Positions 1-5,910 of a DNA stretch of 6,878 nucleotides are shown here, piece after piece (positions within the stretch are counted from its first letter, which is position 1; every line of letters begins with the position of its first letter). The notes beneath the pieces were generated by a model, which made no database searches, had not been told where the DNA came from, and saw only the letters and a program-made list of their open reading frames with translations. The DNA lies in NCBI GenBank assembly GCA_003221435.1, contig QHRS01000207.1, forward strand, positions 1 through 6,878, written 5' to 3'. A program made the position numbers and the translations under genes. Source of the DNA: Candidatus Rokuibacteriota bacterium. Lineage in GTDB: Bacteria > Methylomirabilota > Methylomirabilia > Rokubacteriales > CSP1-6.

Positions 1-531
1 AAGACGCTCACGCTGGTGGGCCTCGGCGAGATCGGCCGATCCCTGGCGCGCGCCGCGCGGAGCTTCGGCATGCGCGTGATCGGCGTCAGCCGCACCGGCC
101 GGCGGGTCGCCCATGTCGACCGGGTCTACCGCGTCGGCCAGGTCACGCGGGCGCTCGGCGCCGCCGACTTCGCCGTGCTCGCGCTCCCGCTCACGTCGGC
201 CACGCGCGGTTTGATCGGCGAGCGGGAACTGGCCGCGATGCGGCCGACGGCCTGGCTCGTTAACATCGCCCGCGGGCCGATCGTGGACGAGCGCGCCCTC
301 CTCGCGGCGCTCGAGCAGCGGCGGATCGGCGGCGTCATTCTCGACGTCTTCGACGAGGAGCCACTCCCGCCGGCGCACCCACTGTGGGCGCTCGCCAACG
401 TCGTGATCACGCCGCACATCTCCGGGCCGAGCGCGCCGGAGGAGATCGCGACGATCTTCAACGACAACCTCCGCCGCTACGCCGCGTCGCGCGGTCTCGT
501 CCACGTGGTCGATCGCAGCCGCGGGTACTGA
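1..531 (+). CDS. D-2-hydroxyacid dehydrogenase, NAD(P)-binding (5' truncated by window edge)
   Basis: This is the C-terminal 176 residues of a D-isomer-specific 2-hydroxyacid dehydrogenase; the reading frame is open from base 1, so the true start lies upstream. Such enzymes reversibly reduce 2-oxoacids (glyoxylate, hydroxypyruvate and similar) in the cytoplasm. What is visible is the Rossmann nucleotide-binding domain with its GLGEIG motif at window residues 7-12, followed by the family catalytic triad: Arg91 in NIARGPIVDE, Glu120 in DVFDEEPLP and His139 in ITPHISG. The end of the second Rossmann strand reads VIGVSRTGRR; the Ser-Arg where NAD-specific members carry Asp suggests NADP(H) preference (inference). 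The gene ends in TGA at 529-531 and converges on the minus-strand lipoprotein gene across 155 bases that hold no convincing element. The exact substrate cannot be told, and GhrA/GhrB-like or phosphoglycerate dehydrogenase-like roles are both possible. The family call is firm. Confidence 0.93.
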   Translation, partial: KTLTLVGLGEIGRSLARAARSFGMRVIGVSRTGRRVAHVDRVYRVGQVTRALGAADFAVLALPLTSATRGLIGERELAAMRPTAWLVNIARGPIVDERALLAALEQRRIGGVILDVFDEEPLPPAHPLWALANVVITPHISGPSAPEEIATIFNDNLRRYAASRGLVHVVDRSRGY

Positions 532-686
532 GTCAACGTCGGGGGGGCTCGAGCGCCGCTCCCCGCGACACCCCCCACCGGCCACCGGTCGCGACGATTC
601 TTTCGCGCGCTCTGAGCGGCGATCGCCGGGTTGCGCGATCATCGCATCGACTCTGGCGGGGGAAAAACCGGCTGGGGCGATGGACC

Positions 687-1085
687 CTACTGGGTCTGCA
701 CTGCCCGCGTCGCGTCCACCTCGACGTAGGTGTACCAGACTCCCTCGTAGATGTGGACCTGGAGTGCGTTGCTGGCTTTCTCGTAAACCTGGATCGTCCC
801 GCGACCGGACGTGGTCGTCGTGCTCACGTGCCGCCACCCGTTGGCTTCGAGCGTGGCGCGCATGGCCTGGCCGAGGCTCTCGGGCTCCAGGCGGCCGCGA
901 TAGATCAGACGGGCGGCCTTCACGGCCGGCGACTCGATGACGGTGGACTTGTCCAGCTGGTAGGTGAGACCCTTGGGCACGGGTATATCCTCAAACTCGC
1001 TGCGGGGCGGGCGGGGCGACGGGGTGGCGCATCCCGTCGCGACGAACACGACCAGAACCAGTGGGAGAAGGCGGGTGAATTTCAT
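687..1085 (-). CDS. small predicted lipoprotein, unknown function
   Basis: This encodes a 132-residue protein beginning MKFTRLLPLV, with a short basic N-region, a hydrophobic stretch and a lipobox-like ATGC placing the lipidated cysteine at residue 19. It is therefore probably a membrane-anchored lipoprotein, with a mature part of about 113 residues. The frame is open further upstream to 1271, but that extension lies inside the protease gene, is Arg/Ser/Pro-rich and would bury the signal peptide, so I chose the ATG at 1085-1083. The mature part has a conserved-looking compact alpha/beta character (DKSTVIESPAVKAARLIYRG, then EPESLGQAMRATLEANGW, then alternating strands near the C-terminus), but I do not recognise a named domain. 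It has no obvious Shine-Dalgarno sequence. Its start codon overlaps the divergent protease start, so any promoter must lie inside the protease gene. The signal peptide is direct evidence that it is real; its function is unknown. Confidence 0.82.
   Translation of the reverse strand: MKFTRLLPLVLVVFVATGCATPSPRPPRSEFEDIPVPKGLTYQLDKSTVIESPAVKAARLIYRGRLEPESLGQAMRATLEANGWRHVSTTTTSGRGTIQVYEKASNALQVHIYEGVWYTYVEVDATRAVQTQ
1063..1067 (+). promoter_or_regulatory. candidate Shine-Dalgarno for the M48 protease
   Basis: GGGAG at 1063-1067 lies 7 bases before an in-frame GTG (1075) and 16 bases before the ATG (1084) chosen for the protease; AAGG at 1068-1071 lies 12 bases before that ATG. The spacing favours GTG 1075, which would only add three residues before the same signal peptide. 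The site lies within the signal-peptide codons of the divergent lipoprotein gene. Confidence 0.4.
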
Positions 1086-2382
1086 GGCCGCATGGTATCG
1101 CGCGAACTGCCGAAGCCCAAGAAGATTTCTCGCGGGCCTCCTCGTCCTCGCTCTCGCCCTGCCCGGCTGCGCGAGCCGGAACGTACAGCCGATGGGCTTC
1201 GGCGGCAAGCCGTTCAAGCCCGAGGCCGACGAGCAGCGGATCTGGGCCGAGGCGGAGAAGGAGGAGGACAAGATCCAGAAGACGGCGAAGCTGTACGACG
1301 ATCCCCTGCTCGAGGACTACCTCGGCAAGATCGGAGACCGGCTGACGCCCGAGGAGGTCCGGAAGGCCGGCGGTCCCGGCTTCCAGTTCCACGTCCTGCG
1401 CGATCCGACCTTGAACGCGTTCGCGATGCCGAACGGCAAGATCTACGTCCATACGGGGCTTCTCTCGCGGCTTGACAACGAGGCGCAGCTCGCGACGATC
1501 GTCGGCCACGAGATGACCCACGTCACGAACCGGCACGCCCTCAAGTTCAACCGGGACGCGCAGAACAAGATGATCCTGCTCAACGTGATCGCGATCGCGG
1601 CGTCGATCGGCGTGGCCGCCGCAGCGGGTTCCCGGGCCCAGTCGGGCGACCGGGTCGGCGCAGCCGTCCTGAGCCAGACCGCCCAGGCAGTGCTCGGGCT
1701 CGGCCTCCAGCTCGCCGCGCTCGCGGCCATCAACGGCTACGGACGCGATCTCGAGCGGGAAGCCGACGAGGGCGGCATGGACAAGCTGGCCCACGCCGGC
1801 TTCGACCCGAACGAAGCCCCGAAGGTCTTCGAGCTGTTGAAGGAGGACGCCGGGGACCGCGGCGCGCTCGAGACGTTTTTCTTCGGCAACCACCCGCGGC
1901 TCGACGAGCGGATCAAGACGACGCGGGAGCTGCTGGGGACCAGGTACGTGGGCGTCGGAGGGGAGAAGAACTCGGAGGACTTCGCGCTCCGCACGCGCAC
2001 CGTCGTACGTGAAAACGCGCTGCTCGACGTCCGGGCCGGGCGCTTCAAGCTGGGCCAGGACCAGCTCGACCGCGTGCTGGCCATCACGCCGAAGGATCCG
2101 ACGGCGCAGCTCTACTACGGCGACCTCTACCGGCTCCGGGCCCAGCGCGCGCGCACGCTCGCCGAGAAGGAGTCGCTCAGCAAGCTCGCGCTCGAGCGCT
2201 ACGAGCGTGCCACCGAGCTCGACCCGGCGTTTCCCGACCCGTTCCGCCAGCTCGGCTTCCTCTACTACCAGCAGAAGGACAGCACGCACGCGAAGGAGGC
2301 GTTCCAGAAGTATCTCGCGCTCAAGCCCGACGCGCCGGACGCCAAGCGGATCAAGGAGTATCTGATCGAGCTGGACCGCTGA
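1084..2382 (+). CDS. M48 family zinc metalloprotease with C-terminal TPRs (BepA/YfgC-like lipoprotein)
   Basis: This 432-residue envelope protease carries a basic N-region (SPRRFLAG), a hydrophobic segment and a lipobox-like LPGC, giving a putative lipidated Cys29. The zinc site is clear: HEMTH at residues 142-146 in IVGHEMTHVTNRHALKF, and the third ligand Glu226 in EREADEGG. A hydrophobic, Ala-rich stretch (about 163-220) separates them, as in other M48 peptidases. NHP at 269-271 sits 44 residues after Glu226, the place of the regulatory His246 latch of E. coli BepA (family knowledge; equivalence is inference). From about residue 312 to the end there are two or three TPR-like helical pairs, including ERYERATELDPAFPDPFRQL and EAFQKYLALKPDAP. 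This architecture matches BepA, which handles outer-membrane protein assembly and quality control. GTG 1075 is an alternative start three codons upstream. Its TGA is followed directly by the ATG of the glycosyltransferase, suggesting translational coupling. The length is somewhat shorter than BepA, and a LoiP-type role is not excluded. Confidence 0.93.
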   Translation: MAAWYRANCRSPRRFLAGLLVLALALPGCASRNVQPMGFGGKPFKPEADEQRIWAEAEKEEDKIQKTAKLYDDPLLEDYLGKIGDRLTPEEVRKAGGPGFQFHVLRDPTLNAFAMPNGKIYVHTGLLSRLDNEAQLATIVGHEMTHVTNRHALKFNRDAQNKMILLNVIAIAASIGVAAAAGSRAQSGDRVGAAVLSQTAQAVLGLGLQLAALAAINGYGRDLEREADEGGMDKLAHAGFDPNEAPKVFELLKEDAGDRGALETFFFGNHPRLDERIKTTRELLGTRYVGVGGEKNSEDFALRTRTVVRENALLDVRAGRFKLGQDQLDRVLAITPKDPTAQLYYGDLYRLRAQRARTLAEKESLSKLALERYERATELDPAFPDPFRQLGFLYYQQKDSTHAKEAFQKYLALKPDAPDAKRIKEYLIELDR

Positions 2383-2556
2383 ATGCGCTGGCTGATCGTG
2401 GCGCCGTCCCTCGGCGTGGAGCACATGGGCATGGACGTCGGCGCCGAGCTCCTGACGTGCTCTACAAGAACAAGAGCACCAAGGCCGCTTACCAGCGCTG
2501 GATCCTGCGGCGGCTCGAGCGCCTGTGTCTCCAGTGGCGGCCGCGCCTCGTACTAG
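2383..2556 (+). pseudogene. out-of-frame N-terminal piece of the CgeB-like glycosyltransferase
   Basis: An ATG directly abuts the protease TGA (TGAATG) and opens with MRWLIVAPSLGVEHMGMDVG followed by AELL. This is the hydrophobic first strand and following loop expected at the beginning of a CgeB-type glycosyltransferase. After about 24 codons the frame turns into low-complexity Thr/Arg/Ser/Gly sequence and stops at TAG 2554-2556, while the recognisable enzyme continues in another frame from about 2454. I infer a deletion or frameshift near 2446-2456 that removed part of the N-terminal Rossmann domain and broke the frame. A sequencing or assembly error is the main alternative. Confidence 0.6.
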
Positions 2557-3329
2557 TCTTCAAGGGCGGCCCCATCACGCCGGGAATGATCCGGCGGGTG
2601 AAGACGCGGATCGACGCCCTGTTCCTGAACTACTTCCCCGACAACCCGCTCCTGATGATCCCGTTCGAGTGCATCGAGGCCTACGACCTGTTCTTCACGA
2701 AGGCGCGGTACGCGCTCCGGCAGCTCGAGAAGGTGGGCCTGAAGAACCTCTACTACCTGCCCTGGTATTGCGTGCCGGCGCTGCACCACCCCGTCGAGCC
2801 GACCGCTGAAGAGGCGACGGCGCTCGCGGGCACGATCGCGTTCGTCGGCAGCCGCTACCCCTACCGCGAGCGCCTGCTGCGCGAGCTGGCGGCATACCCG
2901 CTGCGGATCTGGGGGCCGGGCTGGGACGCGGCCGATCCGCAGGTGCGCGACCTGGTCGCCGGGAGCAGCGTTTGGGGCCGCGAGAAGCTGGCGATCTACT
3001 GCGGCGCGCGGCTCTCGCTCAACCCGCACCACCCCATGAACGACATCGTCAGCGTGAACAACCGCACGTTCGAGCTGGCCGCCGCGGGCGCGTGCCAGGT
3101 CGTGGATTTCAAGGACGAGCTGCCGACGCTGTTCAAACCGGGGGAAGAGGTCGTCGCCTACAACGACCTGCCCGAGCTCCGGCGGCAGCTCGACCATTAC
3201 CTCGCCCATCCCGACGAGGCCCGCGCGATCGGCGACAACGCGCGCCGTCGGGCGATGGCCGAGCACACCATCCGCCACCGGATCGACGAGATGCTGCAGG
3301 CGCTCGACGAGCGGTTCGGTCGGCTGTGA
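2457..3329 (+). CDS. CgeB-like glycosyltransferase (GT-B, Glyco_trans_1_2 type), probably missing its N-terminus
   Basis: The 290-codon frame from GTG 2457 encodes most of a spore-coat CgeB-like glycosyltransferase, which would transfer a sugar from a nucleotide-sugar donor to an unknown acceptor in the cytoplasm. The N-terminal part has the family strand-and-loop PRLVLVFKGGPITPGMI (residues 29-45) and FLNYFPDNP. The C-terminal half is the Glyco_trans_1_2 region: IAFVGSRYPYRERLL, then LRIWGPGWD, then LSLNPHHPMNDIVSVNNRTF, ELAAAGACQVVDF and PGEEVVAYNDLPELRRQL, with the terminal helix DNARRRAMAEHTIRHRIDEM. The Glu in RTFELAAAG occupies the usual donor-binding Glu position (inference). The GTG start has no good Shine-Dalgarno sequence, and the true start is most likely the ATG at 2383, in a different frame. 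It follows the protease gene without a gap, so both are probably co-transcribed. Whether a functional protein is made depends on whether the frame break is real. Confidence 0.85.
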   Translation: MLYKNKSTKAAYQRWILRRLERLCLQWRPRLVLVFKGGPITPGMIRRVKTRIDALFLNYFPDNPLLMIPFECIEAYDLFFTKARYALRQLEKVGLKNLYYLPWYCVPALHHPVEPTAEEATALAGTIAFVGSRYPYRERLLRELAAYPLRIWGPGWDAADPQVRDLVAGSSVWGREKLAIYCGARLSLNPHHPMNDIVSVNNRTFELAAAGACQVVDFKDELPTLFKPGEEVVAYNDLPELRRQLDHYLAHPDEARAIGDNARRRAMAEHTIRHRIDEMLQALDERFGRL

Positions 3330-3379
3330 GCGACACCGTGTCCGGCCCCGCTCCCTCGTCGTTCCCGCTGCCGTTCCGA

Positions 3380-3398
3380 GCGGCGGCTTTGCCGCCGC
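3380..3398. repeat. 8-bp GC hairpin in the glycosyltransferase/thrC gap
   Basis: GCGGCGGC (3380-3387) and GCCGCCGC (3391-3398) form a perfect inverted repeat around the loop TTT, 51 bases after the glycosyltransferase stop and 40 bases before the threonine synthase ATG. No T-tract follows on either strand, so it is not a classical intrinsic terminator. It could end the upstream transcript in a Rho-aided manner or simply protect a 3' end. The rest of the 109-base gap (3330-3438) has only a weak GGGGG/CCCCC pairing (3410-3414 with 3426-3430). Confidence 0.45.
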
Positions 3399-3438
3399 AG
3401 TCGAATCCTGGGGGAGGCGTCGAGGCCCCCTTCGAGAT

Positions 3439-4677
3439 ATGAGCGAGTCCCTCGCCCGCGAGCTCGCCTGCATCGACTGCGGCGCGATCTACGTGCTCGG
3501 CTACCGCCTCGAGTGCGAGAAATGCCGCGGGCTGCTGGAGCTGCGCTACGACGTGGACCGCCTGCGCGCCGCGGGACCCGCGCTCTTCTCGGGGACGGGG
3601 CTCTGGCGGTACGCCGCGATGCTGCCGATCGCCGATCCCGGGCATCGCGTGACGCTCGGCGAGGGCGGGACGCCGCTGCTCGACTGCCCGCGCTTGGCCG
3701 CGCGGCTCGGGGTCCGGCGCCTGCTGCTCAAGTACGACGGTGCGAATCCGACGGGCACCGTGAAAGACCGCACGTCGGCGACCGCTGTCGGCGCCGCGCT
3801 CCAGTTCGGGTATCGGGCGACGTCGGTCGTCAGCTCGGGCAACGCGGGCTCGTCGATCGCCGCGTACTCGGCGCGGGCCGGCCTGCGCTCGTTGATCTTC
3901 GCTTACGAGCGCGCCTCGGCCCCGAAGCTCCTGCACATGACGGCGACCGCGTCGGACCTGATCATCTACAAGGGCGTGTATGACGACCTGATCAGCCATT
4001 GGGACCGACTCGTCGAGGAGCGGCTCTTCTTCGACTGCGGCGCGTCGCGCAACGCGTACAAGCACGAGGGGAAGAAGACGCTCGCGTACGAGATCGCCGA
4101 GCAGACCGGGTTCGTCGCGCCGGATGTCGTCGTCGCGCCGGTGGCGGTCGGCGAGACGTTCATCGCGACGGCCCGCGGCTTCCGGGAGCTCTGCGAGGCC
4201 GGGCTGATCTCACGCGCTCCGCGAATGGTGGCCGCGCAGGCCACCCGCGCCAACGCGATCGCGCGCGCGTTCCGCGACGGGACGCCGATCACGCCGCTCA
4301 AGATCGGCTACACCGTGGCCGAAGGCCTCGCCGCCGGCAACCCGGGACGGAAGGGCGATTGGGTCCTGCGCCTGCTCCGCAAGGACAACGGGCTCGCCGC
4401 CGACGTCGAGGATCCGGAGATTCTCGAGGCGCAGCGGATGCTCGCCCGCGTGGAAGGCATCTGGGCGGGGCCGACCGGGGTCGCCACGGTGGCGGTGCTC
4501 CGGCGCCTGCTCGAGCACAAGGACCTCGACCCCGCACAGACGATCTGCGCGATCATCAGCGAGACCGGGCTCAAGACTGAGGCCGAGCTGCCGAGCCGTG
4601 AGGGCACCGCGTTCGACGAGGAGTCGCTGCGCCGGCTCGTTCGCGGACTTTTATCAGGGCGCGGGCACCCGGGCTGA
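3439..4677 (+). CDS. thrC: threonine synthase-family PLP enzyme with N-terminal zinc ribbon
   Basis: This 412-residue fold-type II PLP enzyme most resembles threonine synthase, which converts O-phosphohomoserine to threonine and phosphate in the cytoplasm. A zinc ribbon opens the protein (Cys11, Cys14, Cys26, Cys29, in CIDCG and CEKCRG), a common add-on in bacterial and archaeal ThrC. The PLP lysine is Lys109 in NPTGTVKDRTS, and SSGNAGSS at 132-139 is the cofactor/substrate Asn loop. The C-terminal GIWAGPTGVATVAVL and ISETGLKTE fit the family. Some motifs are divergent: TVKDRT replaces the usual SFKDRG, the glycine-rich phosphate loop reads APVAVGETF (233-241) rather than a GNAGN-like loop, and ISETGLK replaces TGHGLKD. 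A related activity (cysteate synthase-like or another O-phospho-amino-acid enzyme) is therefore possible. There is no strong Shine-Dalgarno; GAGG at 3422-3425 is 13 bases away. The last residues (GRGHPG) and the stop are supplied by a repeat copy. Family confident, substrate less so. Confidence 0.9.
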   Translation: MSESLARELACIDCGAIYVLGYRLECEKCRGLLELRYDVDRLRAAGPALFSGTGLWRYAAMLPIADPGHRVTLGEGGTPLLDCPRLAARLGVRRLLLKYDGANPTGTVKDRTSATAVGAALQFGYRATSVVSSGNAGSSIAAYSARAGLRSLIFAYERASAPKLLHMTATASDLIIYKGVYDDLISHWDRLVEERLFFDCGASRNAYKHEGKKTLAYEIAEQTGFVAPDVVVAPVAVGETFIATARGFRELCEAGLISRAPRMVAAQATRANAIARAFRDGTPITPLKIGYTVAEGLAAGNPGRKGDWVLRLLRKDNGLAADVEDPEILEAQRMLARVEGIWAGPTGVATVAVLRRLLEHKDLDPAQTICAIISETGLKTEAELPSREGTAFDEESLRRLVRGLLSGRGHPG

Positions 4678-4693
4678 CGCCACACCCGCGCCC
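4657..4693 (+). terminator. candidate terminator-like hairpin over the thrC stop codon
   Basis: GGGCGCGGG (4657-4665) and CCCGCGCCC (4685-4693) are perfect 9-bp complements around a 19-base loop that includes the thrC TGA at 4675-4677. No T-run follows, so intrinsic termination is doubtful. The second repeat copy (4751-4788) forms only a 7-bp version (CGCGGGC 4750-4756 with GCCCGCG 4774-4780). Confidence 0.3.
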
Positions 4694-4698
4694 CGCCG
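4661..4698 (+). repeat. 38-bp direct repeat, copy 1
   Basis: This stretch matches 4751-4788 at 36 of 38 positions. The two differences are A4677 versus G4767 and A4684 versus G4774. Copy 1 covers the last five codons and the TGA of the threonine synthase gene. Its A4677 is the third base of that stop codon, where copy 2 reads TGG. Confidence 0.85.
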
Positions 4699-4750
4699 GA
4701 ATCCCACGGCGCGCCCAATCGCTCGCCCGATCTCAGCCCAGTGCTGCGCC

Positions 4751-4788
4751 GCGGGCACCCGGGCTGGCGCCACGCCCGCGCCCCGCCG
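4751..4788 (+). repeat. 38-bp direct repeat, copy 2
   Basis: This is the second copy of the repeat, exactly 90 bases downstream of copy 1 and ending 39 bases before the probable start of the DNA glycosylase gene. It contains GCGGGC/GCCCGC complementary ends and the palindromes CCCGGG and GGCGCC. The 52-base spacer between the copies shows no further structure that I can support. Confidence 0.85.
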
Positions 4789-4827
4789 CGACTTTGCCCC
4801 GGAGCCCTCGTCTCCGCCGTTTTGACC

Positions 4828-5412
4828 GTGACGCTCCCGCGTGAGTTCTACCTCCGCCCGACGCGCGCTGTCGCGCGCGATCTACTCGGCTGCATCCTCG
4901 TCTCGACGCACGGCGGGGCGATCACAGCCGGGCGCATTGTCGAAACCGAAGCCTACCTGGGGCCCGAGGATCCCGCTTCACACGCCGCGACCCGCCCGGT
5001 CGCCGCGCGCAGGCTGTTCTACGGCGAGGGCGGGCACGCATACGTCTTCCGCATCTACGGCCTGCATCAATGCCTGAACGCGATCACGGGCCGCGCCGGA
5101 CGGCCGGGCTGCGTGCTGATCCGGGCGCTTGAGCCCGTTGCGGGAGCGCGGGTGATGGCGCGGCGGCGGGGCGTTGCCGTCGACTCCGTCTCGCTCACCA
5201 ACGGTCCCGGGAAGCTCGCCGAGGCGCTCGGGATCACGCTGCGCGACAACGGGGTGGATCTCACGCGTGGGCCGCTCGAGATCGGCCCACCGGACGCGCC
5301 GCGTGAATTCAGCGTTGGCGTCGGCCCGCGGGTCGGCATCACGCGCGCGACCGCGCTACCGCTCAGGTTCTGGATTTACAGGAACCGCTTCGTCTCGCGA
5401 CGGGAGCGCTGA
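4828..5412 (+). CDS. mpg: alkyladenine (3-methyladenine) DNA glycosylase, Aag/MPG family
   Basis: This 194-residue base-excision repair enzyme of the AAG/MPG family flips out and removes alkylated or deaminated purines (3-methyladenine, 7-methylguanine, hypoxanthine). The start of the fold is YLRPTRAVARDLLGCILVS; the active site follows as RIVETEAYLGPEDPASHA, with Glu41 and Tyr43 matching the catalytic Glu125 and the stacking Tyr127 of human AAG. GGHAYVFRIYGLHQCLNA (68-85) contains the aromatic and Asn residues of the nucleotide pocket. VLIRALEPV (96-104) and LTNGPGKLAEALGIT (123-137) complete the family motifs. The length is normal for bacterial members. I chose GTG 4828 because homology-like sequence begins there. 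TTG 4822 and GTG 4741 are in-frame alternatives, but the latter would add residues encoded by the repeat. No clear Shine-Dalgarno is visible, and GGAG at 4801-4804 is too far. The gene converges on the minus-strand lipoprotein. Confidence 0.93.
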   Translation: MTLPREFYLRPTRAVARDLLGCILVSTHGGAITAGRIVETEAYLGPEDPASHAATRPVAARRLFYGEGGHAYVFRIYGLHQCLNAITGRAGRPGCVLIRALEPVAGARVMARRRGVAVDSVSLTNGPGKLAEALGITLRDNGVDLTRGPLEIGPPDAPREFSVGVGPRVGITRATALPLRFWIYRNRFVSRRER

Positions 5413-5418
5413 TTTCGA

Positions 5419-5444
5419 GGCTCCGGGGAAGACCGCCGGGAGCC
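5419..5444. terminator. weak hairpin between convergent genes
   Basis: GGCTCC (5419-5424) and GGAGCC (5439-5444) can pair around a 14-base loop in the 33-base gap between the glycosylase stop (5412) and the stop of the minus-strand lipoprotein (5446). Its position suggests a bidirectional terminator, but only six pairs form and the only nearby T-rich piece is TTT at 5413-5415 on the plus strand. Confidence 0.25.
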
Positions 5445-5445
5445 G

Positions 5446-5910
5446 TCAGCGCCGCAGAAACGCCGCGCCTTGGGGCACCGACGACCCCAGCACGCCGTCG
5501 TTTCCGATGTGGCAGGGATCCTCGATCGACTGGAGGACTGCGACGGCATGACAGAGCTCGTGCATATCGATCTCGAAGGCCATCGCCGACGGCAGCGAGT
5601 CCGTATAGCGGACGATCTTGACGACCCTCACCGGCCCGCCGTCCGGCAGCACGACGGGCCACGACAACTGACAGCCGACGACCGGCCCCGACGCCTGCAC
5701 GTCGCGACACTCGCGCCGGACGACTGCAGGGTCCTCGCTGACGACCAGCATGACCAGCGGCCCAGCATTCGGCAGCAGGCCGAAGTGTCCGGAACGAGTT
5801 TCGGCGCAGCCTCCGAACAGGAGTAGGGCGGCGAGAAGGGCACCGGCCAGCGCGAACGAAGACCCCGCCGTTCCCGGCAATTTCTCTGGAGGATCGGGAG
5901 ATCGACGCAC
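5446..5910 (-). CDS. predicted lipoprotein with HExxH-like motif, unknown function
   Basis: This encodes a 154-residue protein from a GTG start at 5910-5908; a TTG at 5880-5878 would also keep the signal peptide. After a polar N-region, the hydrophobic segment FALAGALLAALLLFGGC ends in a lipobox-like FGGC with Cys35 as the lipidated residue, so the mature ~120 residues should sit at the membrane surface outside the cytoplasm. The mature part has a beta-rich middle (GPLVMLVVSEDP, VVLPDGGPVRVVKIVRYTDS) and then FEIDMHELCHAVAVLQ, where H117-E118-L119-C120-H121 matches the zinc-metalloprotease HExxH pattern in a plausible helix. DPCH follows at 131-134. Four cysteines besides the lipobox one (68, 80, 120, 133) could form disulfides or bind metal. 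I do not recognise the family. The short length and the lack of the usual third-ligand motif mean that protease activity is only a possibility. An IS630 element lies about 160 bases upstream of its start. Confidence 0.75.
   Translation of the reverse strand: MRRSPDPPEKLPGTAGSSFALAGALLAALLLFGGCAETRSGHFGLLPNAGPLVMLVVSEDPAVVRRECRDVQASGPVVGCQLSWPVVLPDGGPVRVVKIVRYTDSLPSAMAFEIDMHELCHAVAVLQSIEDPCHIGNDGVLGSSVPQGAAFLRR

Noticed and set aside
541..576. G7/C6 tracts after the dehydrogenase as a terminator stem
   Set aside because: The loop would be 23 bases, the tracts are homopolymeric, and no T-run follows; the pairing is not convincing.
964..1083. Upstream GTG start (964) extending the protease by 40 residues
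   Set aside because: The extension would bury the signal peptide and runs over the divergent lipoprotein's signal sequence; its residues look non-native.
1084..1170. Tat signal in the protease (SPRRFLAG)
   Set aside because: The twin Arg is present but the surrounding consensus (S-R-R-x-F-L-K) is not matched; a Sec lipoprotein signal is simpler.
384..1475. Long open frame on the plus strand across the dehydrogenase end, the lipoprotein and the protease start
   Set aside because: It is Arg/Gly/Pro-rich, has no domain, and overlaps three better-supported genes; this is a typical GC-rich shadow frame.
991..2424. 477-codon open frame antisense to the M48 protease
   Set aside because: It has a shadow composition (Leu/Arg/Glu/Val-rich) with no motif, while the plus strand has clear HEMTH and TPR motifs.
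2440..2460. Programmed ribosomal frameshift joining the two glycosyltransferase pieces
   Set aside because: There is no slippery heptamer or stimulatory structure, and residues appear to be missing as well, so a deletion or assembly error fits better.
3133..4065. Minus-strand open frame antisense to the glycosyltransferase end and thrC
   Set aside because: It has no recognisable motif and spans an intergenic gap; the sense genes explain the openness.
4661..4788. Repeat pair as a mini CRISPR array
   Set aside because: There are only two imperfect copies, they overlap coding sequence, the single spacer is 52 bases long, and no cas genes are present.
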